Assembly: GCF_017355885.1 (NCBI RefSeq)
Contig: NZ_JAFEUU010000006.1
Coordinates: 186,001 to 250,000 of the forward strand
Direction: 5' to 3'
DNA length: 64,000 bases
Origin: Sabulicella rubraurantiaca
Lineage (GTDB): Bacteria; Pseudomonadota; Alphaproteobacteria; Acetobacterales; Acetobacteraceae
Shown here: piece after piece, positions 8,024-15,691 of the stretch
How positions within the stretch are numbered: position 1 is the stretch's first letter
Layout: the number at the start of each line of letters is the position of its first letter
The notes under the pieces: model-generated
Seen by the model: only the letters and a program-made list of their open reading frames with translations
What the model was told of the DNA's origin: nothing
The model's database searches: none
Translations under genes and position numbers: made by a program

Positions 8024-9219
8024 TCATCATCGTCGAGCCGAGCTGGAAGGGGCATTTCCACGCGCCGGGCAACACCTCGACCATCAAGGTCATCACCCGC
8101 GCCTTCCCTAACGAGGAGGTGCGCTTCTTCGCGGAGGAAAACCACCTCGCCGAGGTGCGGCAGGACGCGGCACTGCAGGCGCTGCCCAATCTCCGCTTCG
8201 ACACAATCACCCTGCCGAAGGATCATTTCGGCAGCCCCGGCACGGTCAGCCTGTCGCGGCTGCGCGACGAATTCCGGATGATGCGGCACGCCCTCGGCGC
8301 CGCGCCGCCCGGGGAGAACGTGCTGCTCTTCCTCATCTCCACCACCGCGACCACGCCTTTCGCCGCAGCCGCGGCGTCGCTAATGCGGCGCGGGCGGGTC
8401 GGGCTTCAGGTCGGCTATCACGGCAATCTCAGCGACGCGGTGGGCAAGCGTCCGCGCAATCCCGTGATGCGCGCCCTCGACACGCGCGCGGCGCTGCTCA
8501 CGCGCTTTCCCGTCTCGACGCGGCACCTGCTGCTGGAGGAGCCGATCCGGGAGGAACTCCTGCGGCACTTCCCGGCCCTGGCGAACCGCCTCGACGTGCT
8601 GCCCCTGCCGGTGAATGAGCGGGAAGCGTCGGAGCAGACGCCGCTCGACCTCTCCTCCGGCCCGGTGCGGGTCGGCCTCCTCGGCATCGGCAGCCAGGCA
8701 AAGGGCGGCGACACCTTCCTGACGCTGGCGGCCAAGCTGAAGGCGCGCTGGGGCGAGGCCGTGGAGTTCGACCACATCGGCAGCAAGGCCAAGAGCCAGC
8801 CCGACGCGCCGGAAGGCGTGCTGCTGCAGCCGCCTTCCAGCCACCTGCCCCGTTCCGAGTTCGTCGAGCGCCTCCGCCGGCTCCACTACATCTGCCTGCC
8901 GATGCGCCGCGGCTATTACGACCTGTCGGCCTCGGGCACGATGATCGACGCGCTGACCTTCGGGAAGCCGGTGCTCGCCACGCGCATCCCCCTCACCGAG
9001 CATTTCTTCCGCGCCTATGGCGACATCGGCGAGCTGCGCGACACGGGCGAGGAGCTGGAACAGGCGCTGGATGGGATCCTCCAGCGCCGCGATGCCGCGC
9101 GCTACGCCGCGCAGGTCGAGAATCTTCGGGAGGCGGCGCAGTCCCGGCGGCTGGATCGGCTCGTGCCGATCTATTACCGGCTGGCGCAGGACGGATTTCC
9201 GGGCCTCCTCCGCGCCTGA
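8020..9219 (+). CDS. GT-B type glycosyltransferase, acceptor unknown
   Basis: A 399-residue protein with a GT-B glycosyltransferase layout. The C-terminal half has VRVGLLGIGSQAKGGDTFLTLA followed by a PMRRGYYDLSASGTMIDALTFGKPVLATRIP segment, which resembles the donor-binding region of GT4-like enzymes. The N-terminal half (IIIVEPSWKGHFHAPGNT...) is not a family I can name. It begins in an ATGA overlap with the nucleotidyltransferase, so it probably transfers the heptose made by this operon to a surface glycan or protein. That role is inferred from context only. Confidence 0.7.
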   Translation: MIIIVEPSWKGHFHAPGNTSTIKVITRAFPNEEVRFFAEENHLAEVRQDAALQALPNLRFDTITLPKDHFGSPGTVSLSRLRDEFRMMRHALGAAPPGENVLLFLISTTATTPFAAAAASLMRRGRVGLQVGYHGNLSDAVGKRPRNPVMRALDTRAALLTRFPVSTRHLLLEEPIREELLRHFPALANRLDVLPLPVNEREASEQTPLDLSSGPVRVGLLGIGSQAKGGDTFLTLAAKLKARWGEAVEFDHIGSKAKSQPDAPEGVLLQPPSSHLPRSEFVERLRRLHYICLPMRRGYYDLSASGTMIDALTFGKPVLATRIPLTEHFFRAYGDIGELRDTGEELEQALDGILQRRDAARYAAQVENLREAAQSRRLDRLVPIYYRLAQDGFPGLLRA

Positions 9220-9248
9220 CAGCGCGAGGCGTGGCATAAGGGCGCGTC

Positions 9249-10958
9249 ATGCCCATCCGCCTCCTCCCGCCCGCCACCGCCGACCGCATCGCCGCAGGCG
9301 AGGTGGTGGAGCGCCCGGCCGCCGTGGTGAAGGAGCTGGTGGAGAATGCGCTGGATGCGGGCGCCCGCCGCATCCGCGTCGCGCTGGAGGAAGGGGGGAT
9401 CGGTCGCGTCCTGGTGGAGGATGACGGCGCCGGCATGGGGCCGGAGGATCTCGCCCTCTGCGTCGAGCGACACGCCACCTCCAAGCTGCCGGAGGAGGCG
9501 ATGCTGTTCAGCATCGGCACGCTGGGCTTCCGGGGGGAGGCGCTGCCTTCCATCGGCGCCGTGTCACGCCTGCTCATCACCTCCCGCCCGCCGGAGGGCG
9601 AGGCGCACAGCATCGCGGCGGAGGCCGGGCGCAAGGAGGCACCGCGACCCGCCGCCGGCCCTCCCGGCACGCGCGTCGAGGTCACCGACCTATTCTTCGC
9701 CACCCCCGCGCGGCGGAAATTCCTCCGCACCCCCGCGCGCGAGGGCGAGGCAGCCGCCGAGGCGCTGCGCCGCCTTGCCCTGGCCTGGCCGGAGGTGGGG
9801 TTCGAGCTGTCGCTGGATGGCCGCCCGGTCCTGCGACTGGAGCCGGCGAGCTGGGAGCGGCGGGTCGCGGATCTACTGGGGCCGGATTTCGCCGCCGCCG
9901 CGCTGCCTGTTTCGGGGAGCGGTGTCGCCGCCATCACCGGCCTCGCGGGCGGGCCAGGATTCTCCCGCCCCACGGCGGCGGAGCAGCACCTTGTCGTCAA
10001 CCGCCGCCCGGTGCGCGACCCGATGCTGCGCGCGGCGCTGCGCGTCGCCTACCGGGACGTGATGGCGCCCGGCCGCCACCCGGCCTGCGCCCTGTTCCTG
10101 GAGATCCCGGCGCGCGAGGTGGACGTGAACGTCCACCCGATGAAGACGGAGCTGCGTTTCCGCGACGCGGCCGCGGTGCGCGGCGCGCTGATCTCGGCGC
10201 TGCGGCGCGCGCTGGGGGTGGGGGCGGCGCAGGCCCCCGCGGCGCCGCTGCGCTTTGCCCCGCCCCCCGTGGCCCAGCTGCGCGGCGTGGCCGAGGCCGC
10301 GCTGCCCCTCGGCTTCGCACCCGCCCCGCCGCGCGAGGAAGTGCCGGAGGCGCCGAAGGAGCAGCCAGCCGCTCCGCCGGACCAGCCCCTCGGTCGGCCA
10401 CTGGCGCAGGTGATGGATTGCTACATCCTGGCCGAGGCGCCGGATGGTGCGCTGGTGCTGGTGGATCAGCACGCCGCCCACGAACGCCTGACCCATGAGC
10501 GCCTGCGCGAGCAGATGACGCAGGGTGGCGTCCGCGCCCAGCCCCTGCTGCTGCCCGCCGTGGTGGAGACGCGCCACGCCGCCCGTCTGCTGGACGCCGC
10601 CCCCGCCCTGGAGCGGCTGGGGCTGGAGATCGAGGGATTCGGCCGCGACGCGGTGCTGGTCCGCGCCCTGCCGGCCCTGCTCGGCGGGCCGGACCCCGCG
10701 CCGCTGCTGCGCGACCTAGCGGAGGAACTGGCGGAATCCGGCGAAGCTACGGCGCTGGAAGCCCGGTTGGACGCCGCCCTGGCAAGGCTGGCCTGCCATG
10801 GCTCCATCCGCGCCGGGCGGCGGCTGAACCCGGCGGAGATGGACGCGCTGCTGCGCGCCATGGAGAGGACGCCGCGCGCCGCCACCTGCTCGCACGGGCG
10901 GCCGACCTTCCTGCGGCTGGCTCAGGGGGATTTCGCGAGGCTCTTCGGGCGAAGCTGA
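9249..10958 (+). CDS. mutL: DNA mismatch repair protein MutL
   Basis: MutL couples mismatch recognition by MutS to strand incision. This 569-residue protein has the GHKL ATPase motifs (LVENALDAGA near residue 35, DDGAGM near 60) and a C-terminal dimerisation and nuclease domain. The endonuclease motif DQHAX2EX4E is intact at residues 406-417 (DQHAAHERLTHE), together with the late CHGSIRAGRRL and SHGRPT elements. This is therefore an endonuclease-type MutL, as in bacteria without MutH. The 3' end overlaps the convergent gene on the other strand by 37 bases. Confidence 0.97.
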   Translation: MPIRLLPPATADRIAAGEVVERPAAVVKELVENALDAGARRIRVALEEGGIGRVLVEDDGAGMGPEDLALCVERHATSKLPEEAMLFSIGTLGFRGEALPSIGAVSRLLITSRPPEGEAHSIAAEAGRKEAPRPAAGPPGTRVEVTDLFFATPARRKFLRTPAREGEAAAEALRRLALAWPEVGFELSLDGRPVLRLEPASWERRVADLLGPDFAAAALPVSGSGVAAITGLAGGPGFSRPTAAEQHLVVNRRPVRDPMLRAALRVAYRDVMAPGRHPACALFLEIPAREVDVNVHPMKTELRFRDAAAVRGALISALRRALGVGAAQAPAAPLRFAPPPVAQLRGVAEAALPLGFAPAPPREEVPEAPKEQPAAPPDQPLGRPLAQVMDCYILAEAPDGALVLVDQHAAHERLTHERLREQMTQGGVRAQPLLLPAVVETRHAARLLDAAPALERLGLEIEGFGRDAVLVRALPALLGGPDPAPLLRDLAEELAESGEATALEARLDAALARLACHGSIRAGRRLNPAEMDALLRAMERTPRAATCSHGRPTFLRLAQGDFARLFGRS

Positions 10959-11479
10959 ATAACGCATTCGGAGGGCGCGGTGGCTTCCACCACCAGCGCG
11001 CCGCCCTTCACCTGCCAGTGGGGCGCGGCGCCCCGCAGCGTGTCCAGTCGGGCGGGGACGAAGCCCTCCGGCAAGGGCACGAGCGCCGCCTCCCCGGCGG
11101 CGAGGCGCAGCAGGGCGCGCGGCGGCAGGCCGGCGAGGCGGGCGGGCCCCGCCTCCCGCCATTGGGGAAGCGGCGCTTCCCCGGCCCAGAGGCGCAGCGC
11201 CGGGCGCCGCTCTCCCCATGCGCGGGTCAGCGGCGCCGTGGCCTCGATCTGCAGCGCCACCCCCGCACCCGAAAGGGCGACGAACCGCCACCCGGCCGGG
11301 CCTTCCGACTCCAGGGACACGACCTCCGGCCCGTTAGAAAGCAGCGCCACCCGCAGCGCACCGGGCCGCGCCGCGTGAAGCGCCACGCCAGCCACCATCG
11401 GCCTGCCGGGCAGCGGAAGGGTGAAGCGCCCCGGTGCGGCGGTGACGCCCAGCGCATCGGCCTGGATCAGCGCGGCCAC
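10922..11479 (-). CDS. Unrecognised 185-residue protein after a glycosyltransferase
   Basis: I do not recognise this family. Read from GTG 11479 it encodes 185 residues rich in Ala, Leu, Arg and Pro, with alternating hydrophobic stretches such as RVALLSNGPEVVSLESEG that suggest a beta-rich fold. There is no clear signal peptide or membrane segment. The start overlaps the end of the upstream glycosyltransferase by 13 bases, which suggests coupling and a possible glycan-related role. The 3' end runs 37 bases into mutL on the opposite strand. An internal ATG is a possible later start. The moderate confidence reflects the absence of a family match. Confidence 0.55.
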   Translation of the reverse strand: MAALIQADALGVTAAPGRFTLPLPGRPMVAGVALHAARPGALRVALLSNGPEVVSLESEGPAGWRFVALSGAGVALQIEATAPLTRAWGERRPALRLWAGEAPLPQWREAGPARLAGLPPRALLRLAAGEAALVPLPEGFVPARLDTLRGAAPHWQVKGGALVVEATAPSECVIQLRPKSLAKSP

Positions 11480-12513
11480 AGCGCCTCGCGCAGCAGGAGG
11501 GATTCCAGGCGGTCCAGCATCGCTTCCTCCCCGTAAGCCGCCTCGCGCGCCCGCGCTGCCTTGCAGGCCGCCTCCTCGGGTGCATCCAGCACCGCGCGGA
11601 TAGCGGTGGCGATGCTCTCGGGGTCGCGCCGCGCCACCCAGGCCCATTCCTCCGGGGCGTCCCAGGCTTCCAGCGCCTCGGCGCTGGCGATGACGGGGCA
11701 ACCTGCCGCCATCGCCTCCAGCACCGCCAGAGGTTGGCCTTCATGTTCGGAGGGGAGGAGGAGGGCCGAGGCCCGGGCGAGCAGCGCCGGCACGTCCTCG
11801 ATCGGACCGAGTTCGATGGCCGGCGCCAGCGTGCCGGCAAGCGGCCCCGCGCCCGCGAGGGCGAGGCGGGCCGGGGCGATGCGCCGCGCCACCTCCGGCG
11901 CCAGATGCGCCCCCTTGCGCCCGTCCAACCGCCCGACCTGCACCAGAAGCGGCGGCGCTTCCGGCTGGCGGGGCAGGGGCGCGAAAGCGGGCAGGGGGTT
12001 GTGGAGCACCGCCACCTCAACGTCCGGCAGCCCCGCCAGCGCTTCCAGCCGCCGGGCAGCATGGGCCGAGACCGCGGCCCAGCCCAGGCGCAGCCCCCGC
12101 ATCGCCGCCGCTTCTTCTCCACTCAGGATCCAGTCGCGGCGGACGAGGTGGTGCATGGCCAGCGTCGGCACCCCAGCCTCGGACAGCGCCTCCATGGCGC
12201 CCAGCCCCTCGCCGGGCAGAGGGCAGCAGACCAGCGCCGCGTCGGGTCGCCAGCGCCGCAGCAGCGCGGCGAGGAGGGCGCGTTGCCGCGGTCGCACCTC
12301 GGCCGCAGGCCGCCCCGGATCATGCGCCAGCGGCAGGGCCAGCCCCGGCGAGGCGCAGCCCAGCGCGGGCGAAGCCGCCACGAGCACGCGCATCCCCCGC
12401 CGCCGTAATCCTTCCACCGCCGTCATGCTCTGCCGCTCCGCCCCGCCGCGCTCCGGCGCGGGCAGGACCAGCAGCAGCGTCTCGACCGTCAGCGGGGGGT
12501 GAGGATGTGCCAT
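11467..12513 (-). CDS. GT4-like glycosyltransferase
   Basis: A 348-residue GT-B glycosyltransferase. The N-terminal ETLLLVLPAPERGGAERQS and the C-terminal donor-site pattern LVQVGRLDGRKGAH followed by LLLPSEHEGQPLAVLEAMAAGCPVIAS (with the conserved EX7E-type acidic pair) are characteristic of the GT4 family. ATG 12513 is chosen because it overlaps the upstream rsmD by 25 bases and starts right before the conserved N-terminus; the open frame extends further into rsmD. Sugar and acceptor are unknown, and no other surface-glycan genes adjoin it. Confidence 0.85.
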   Translation of the reverse strand: MAHPHPPLTVETLLLVLPAPERGGAERQSMTAVEGLRRRGMRVLVAASPALGCASPGLALPLAHDPGRPAAEVRPRQRALLAALLRRWRPDAALVCCPLPGEGLGAMEALSEAGVPTLAMHHLVRRDWILSGEEAAAMRGLRLGWAAVSAHAARRLEALAGLPDVEVAVLHNPLPAFAPLPRQPEAPPLLVQVGRLDGRKGAHLAPEVARRIAPARLALAGAGPLAGTLAPAIELGPIEDVPALLARASALLLPSEHEGQPLAVLEAMAAGCPVIASAEALEAWDAPEEWAWVARRDPESIATAIRAVLDAPEEAACKAARAREAAYGEEAMLDRLESLLLREALWPR

Positions 12514-13040
12514 CGCGCCTTGCCGTGCGCGCGTTCGGCCAGGGTCTCGAAGCCTTCTTCCGGCGGGGCGTCGCCCGGGCCGAGTTCCGCGCAGATCAGC
12601 GCATCCGGGGCGATCCACCCCGCCGCGCCTAGCGCCTCGAGGGCGCGCGGCACCAGCCCCTCGCCATAGGGCGGGTCGAGGAAGACCAGGCTGCAGGCCG
12701 CGGGGGCACGGGGCGGGCGCAGCGCGTCGGCCGGCAGGACACGCCCCTCCGCCCCCTTGCAGGCGCGCAGATTGGCGCGGCAGGCGGCCAGCGCCTCCGG
12801 CTGGTTCTCCAGGAAATGCGCCCGCGCCGCGCCGCGCGACAGCGCCTCGATCCCCAGGGCACCGGTGCCGGCGAAGGCGTCCAGCACCTCCGCCCCCTCC
12901 ACCCGGTCGCGCCCGGCCCAGGGGGCGTGCCAGAGCATGTCGAACAGCGCCTGGCGCGCGCGCTCGTTGGTGGGGCGTGTCTTAGTTCCCTCCGGTGCCA
13001 GGAGCTTCCGCCCCTTCCAGCGGCCCGAGATAATTCTCAT
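12489..13040 (-). CDS. rsmD: 16S rRNA (guanine-966 N2)-methyltransferase RsmD
   Basis: RsmD methylates G966 of 16S rRNA in the assembling 30S subunit using S-adenosylmethionine. The 183-residue protein begins with the family's MRIISGRWKGRKL, has the SAM-binding loop DAFAGTGALG at residues 54-63 and the N6/N2-methyltransferase motif DPPY at 122-125. Its SD (GAGG, 7 bases before the ATG) lies in the 3' arm of a perfect hairpin (see separate entry), suggesting translational control. The 3' end overlaps the glycosyltransferase start. Confidence 0.95.
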   Translation of the reverse strand: MRIISGRWKGRKLLAPEGTKTRPTNERARQALFDMLWHAPWAGRDRVEGAEVLDAFAGTGALGIEALSRGAARAHFLENQPEALAACRANLRACKGAEGRVLPADALRPPRAPAACSLVFLDPPYGEGLVPRALEALGAAGWIAPDALICAELGPGDAPPEEGFETLAERAHGKARWHILTPR

Positions 13041-13046
13041 GTCATC

Positions 13047-13063
13047 GCCTCGCGGTGCGAGGC
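13047..13063 (-). promoter_or_regulatory. Hairpin covering the rsmD ribosome-binding site
   Basis: On the coding strand GCCTCGC and GCGAGGC form a perfect 7-bp stem with an ACC loop, ending 6 bases before the rsmD ATG. The 3' arm contains the GAGG Shine-Dalgarno core at 7-base spacing, so folding would hide the ribosome-binding site. Confidence 0.6.
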
Positions 13064-13082
13064 GCTTCGCCCGCCCTCAAGC

Positions 13083-13117
13083 GCCGGGCGCGGTCTCCGG
13101 CCGCTTGGCTTGCGCGC
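13083..13117 (+). repeat. 35-base intergenic repeat, copy 2
   Basis: This second copy of the element at 2454-2488 is 30 of 35 identical with no gaps and in the same strand orientation. It lies in the 169-base spacer between the pseudouridine synthase gene and rsmD. Confidence 0.6.
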
Positions 13118-13209
13118 GGCCACCTTTGCACCGGCTGCGCAGTGTGTCGGGGCGCGGCTCGGCCTTTGGCCCGCTCGGCGGACCTTGCCTGCCGCTGGAC
13201 AATGCGGCG

Positions 13210-13971
13210 TCACCCGCGCCGCCTGACCGGCGCGGCAAGGCCCAGTTGCTCGCGCAGCACCTTGGGGTTCACCTCCTCCACCGCGCCCTCGGGCAGGGTG
13301 CCCAGCTGGAAGGGACCGTAGGCGACACGGATCAGCCGCGAGACCTGCAGGCCCAGGAAGCTCATCACCCGGCGCACCTCACGGTTCTTGCCCTCGTGCA
13401 GCGCCACGGTCAGCCAGGAATTGTCGCCCTTGCGGCTGTCCAGCCCGGCCTCGATAGGGGCGTAGCGCACGCCCTCCACCGTCACGCCCCTGGCCAGCGC
13501 CGCCAGCGCCCGCTCATCGACCGGGCCGAAGACGCGCACGCGGTAGCGCCGCACCCAGCCCTGGCTCGGCAGTTCCAGGCGGCGTGACAGGGCGCCATCA
13601 TTGGTCAGCAGCAGCAGCCCCTCGGAGTTGAGGTCCAGCCGCCCGACCGAGATCAGCCGCGGCAGGCCCGGCGGCAGCCGCTCGAAGACGGTGGGGCGTC
13701 CCTCCGGGTCGCGATGCGTGGTCATGAGGCCGGCGGGCTTGTGGTAGCGGAACAGCCGCGTGCGCTCCGGCTCGTGCACCGCGCGGTCATCCACCTGCAC
13801 CAGATCCTCCGCCCCCACGAAGGTGGCGGGCTGGGTGACCAGCTTGCCGTTCAGCTTCACCCGCCCCTCGGCGATCAGCCGCTCCGCATCGCGGCGTGAG
13901 GCGACGCCGGCGCGGGCCAGCCACTTCGCGATGCGCTCGCCGCGTTCGGTCTCCGGTGCGTCCTCAGCCAC
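13210..13971 (-). CDS. rluB: RsuA/RluB-family rRNA pseudouridine synthase
   Basis: A 253-residue pseudouridine synthase. An N-terminal S4 RNA-binding domain (about residues 12-60, ERIAKWLARAGVASRRDAERLI) precedes the catalytic domain with GRLDLNSEGLLLLTNDG at residues 110-126, where Asp113 is the expected nucleophile. The GKNREVRRV segment near residue 195 is typical of the RsuA/RluB/RluE/RluF group. RluB (23S rRNA U2605) is the most likely member, but RsuA-group assignment is not certain from sequence alone. The start overlaps the end of the upstream amidotransferase gene by 8 bases. Confidence 0.9.
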   Translation of the reverse strand: MAEDAPETERGERIAKWLARAGVASRRDAERLIAEGRVKLNGKLVTQPATFVGAEDLVQVDDRAVHEPERTRLFRYHKPAGLMTTHRDPEGRPTVFERLPPGLPRLISVGRLDLNSEGLLLLTNDGALSRRLELPSQGWVRRYRVRVFGPVDERALAALARGVTVEGVRYAPIEAGLDSRKGDNSWLTVALHEGKNREVRRVMSFLGLQVSRLIRVAYGPFQLGTLPEGAVEEVNPKVLREQLGLAAPVRRRG

Positions 13972-14677
13972 GGCAGGCTTCCACGAAGGCGCGCAGGATG
14001 AGGGGGTCGGCCGGGTCCACCGCGTATTCCGGGTGCCACTGCACGCCGAGGGCGAAGCGGTGGCGCGGCGCCTCGATCCCCTCGATCAGCCCGTCCGGGG
14101 CGCGGGCATTCACCACCACACCCTCCGGCACATCGCGCACCGCCTGGTGATGCGCGGAGTTCACCGCCATGCGCGCCCGGCCGGTGACGCGCGCCAAGAG
14201 CGTGCCGGGCGCAACCTCGATGTCATGCCCAGGCTCGGTGCGGGGGTTGGGCTGCTCGTGCGGGATCTCGCTCGGCGATTCGTCGGGGATGTGCTGGATC
14301 AGCGTGCCGCCCAGCGCCACGGCCAGCAATTGCTGTCCGCCGCAGATGCCCAGCACCGGCATGTCCCGCTGGAGGGCCGCGCGCGTCGCGGCGATCTCGA
14401 AATCGGTACGGCCGGGCTTCAGCGTGGCCTTGGGATGCAGGGGTTCCTTGCCCCACAGCGCGGGGTCCACGTCGAAGGCGCCGCCCGTCACCAGGAGGCC
14501 GTCCAGCGTCCCGAGATAGTCCGCGGCCAGTTCCGGCGCGTGGGGCAGGGCAACGGGCAGGCCGCCCGCCTCGATGACGGAGGTGAAATAGTTCTGCCGC
14601 AGCGCATACCAGGGCAGCTTCGACCAGCCGCCCGCGGGTTCGCTATCCAGCGTCAGGCCGATGATGGGGCGTTTCAT
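13964..14677 (-). CDS. Class I glutamine amidotransferase-like hydrolase, PuuD type (peptidase C26)
   Basis: A 237-residue gamma-glutamyl hydrolase-like protein. The catalytic Cys112 is in LGICGGQQLLA, and His215 and Glu217 are in VQWHPEYAVDP, completing the triad of class I amidotransferase folds. IGLTLDSE at the N-terminus and GGAFDVDPALWG (about residues 65-76) match the PuuD group, which cleaves gamma-glutamyl-GABA and related compounds. No putrescine-pathway genes are nearby, so the substrate is open. It overlaps the pseudouridine synthase gene by 8 bases. Confidence 0.88.
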   Translation of the reverse strand: MKRPIIGLTLDSEPAGGWSKLPWYALRQNYFTSVIEAGGLPVALPHAPELAADYLGTLDGLLVTGGAFDVDPALWGKEPLHPKATLKPGRTDFEIAATRAALQRDMPVLGICGGQQLLAVALGGTLIQHIPDESPSEIPHEQPNPRTEPGHDIEVAPGTLLARVTGRARMAVNSAHHQAVRDVPEGVVVNARAPDGLIEGIEAPRHRFALGVQWHPEYAVDPADPLILRAFVEACRG

Positions 14678-14831
14678 GCGCCGTGGTTACGCGGCGGCTT
14701 CCCCCGCGTCCAGCATCACGGCACAAGCCAAGCGCGATGTCCCGTGGACCCAGTTCCGACAAGCGGCCGGAGGGGCCGAGCAGCCTGCCCGGCGACCGAG
14801 GGCGCGGAGGCATAGCCTCTGTGCGGCCACG

Positions 14832-15266
14832 ATGATGGACCTTGCGCTGGAGGAGGCACGCGACGCCGCCCGGCGCGGCGAGGTGCCGGTGGGCGCGGTG
14901 GTGAGCGACGCACGGGGCCGCGTCCTCGCCCGCGCCGGCAACCGCGTGGAGGAATGGCGTGACCCCGCGGCCCATGCCGAGATGCTGGCGCTGCGCGAGG
15001 CGGCGCGCGCCCTGGGCGACAAGCACCTTCTCGGCTGCACCCTCACCGTGACGCTGGAACCCTGCCCGATGTGCGCCGCTGCCAGCTCTCTGTTCCGGGT
15101 GCGCCGCGTGGTGTTCGGCGCCTATGACCCGAAATCCGGCGGGGTAGAACACGGGGCGCGCGTCTTCGCCCACCCGCAATGCCATCACGTGCCGGAAGTC
15201 GTGGGCGGCGTGCGCGAGGCGGAGAACGCGGCGCTGCTGCGGGAGTTCTTCGCGGGGTTGCGTTAG
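14832..15266 (+). CDS. tadA: tRNA adenosine(34) deaminase TadA
   Basis: TadA converts adenosine-34 of tRNA-Arg(ACG) to inosine. The 144-residue protein carries the zinc deaminase signature: His48 and Glu50 in AHAEMLAL, and Cys78 and Cys81 in LEPCPMCAAA. The C-terminal FAHPQCHHVPEVVGGVREAE segment is also typical. ATG 14832 or the adjacent ATG 14835 is chosen; the open frame runs upstream into the oppositely oriented amidotransferase promoter and is not conserved-looking. It is divergent from that gene. Confidence 0.95.
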   Translation: MMDLALEEARDAARRGEVPVGAVVSDARGRVLARAGNRVEEWRDPAAHAEMLALREAARALGDKHLLGCTLTVTLEPCPMCAAASSLFRVRRVVFGAYDPKSGGVEHGARVFAHPQCHHVPEVVGGVREAENAALLREFFAGLR

Positions 15267-15270
15267 GCCC

Positions 15271-15666
15271 TCAGCGCAGCGCGGCCAGCAGGTTTCGCGC
15301 CGCCAGCAGCGACACTACCACGCCCACCAGCAGCAGCGTACGCGGCGACAAGTGCTGCACCACCAGCGCCGCGAGCACGCCGCCCAGCACCAGCCCGGCG
15401 ATGACCGGCCAGAGCGACAGTCCCACGGTGAAGATGAAGGTGGCGGTCACCGCCGTGGTGACGAAGAACTCGGCGAGGTTGGCGGAGCCGACGGCTTTGC
15501 GTGGCGCATCGCCCTTGCCCAGCAGCGTCGAGGTGACGGTGGAACCCCAGCCGCCGCCGCCCATCGCATCCACGATCCCGCCGAAGAGGCCCAGCACCTC
15601 ACCTGCCAATCCGGCATCGCCACGGGAGCGACAGATCCCCATCATGGCGGGTCTCCGCGAGGACAT
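15271..15666 (-). pseudogene. C-terminal half of a TauE/SafE (TSUP) transporter
   Basis: The readable protein has DAMGGGGWGSTVTSTLLG, then SANLAEFFVTTAVTATF, and ends with three membrane segments, all landmarks of the sulfite exporter TauE/SafE family. Only about 120 residues remain, against roughly 250-300 in full-length members, and the first half of the family is absent. Upstream, the frame has only Arg/Ser-rich sequence antisense-free but inside the end of the peptidase gene at 15692. I infer a 5'-truncated remnant; a functional half-length transporter cannot be excluded. It lies 25 bases downstream of the isoaspartyl peptidase gene. Confidence 0.6.
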
Positions 15667-15691
15667 CCCGCTCTGGCAGATTGGCGGCCGA

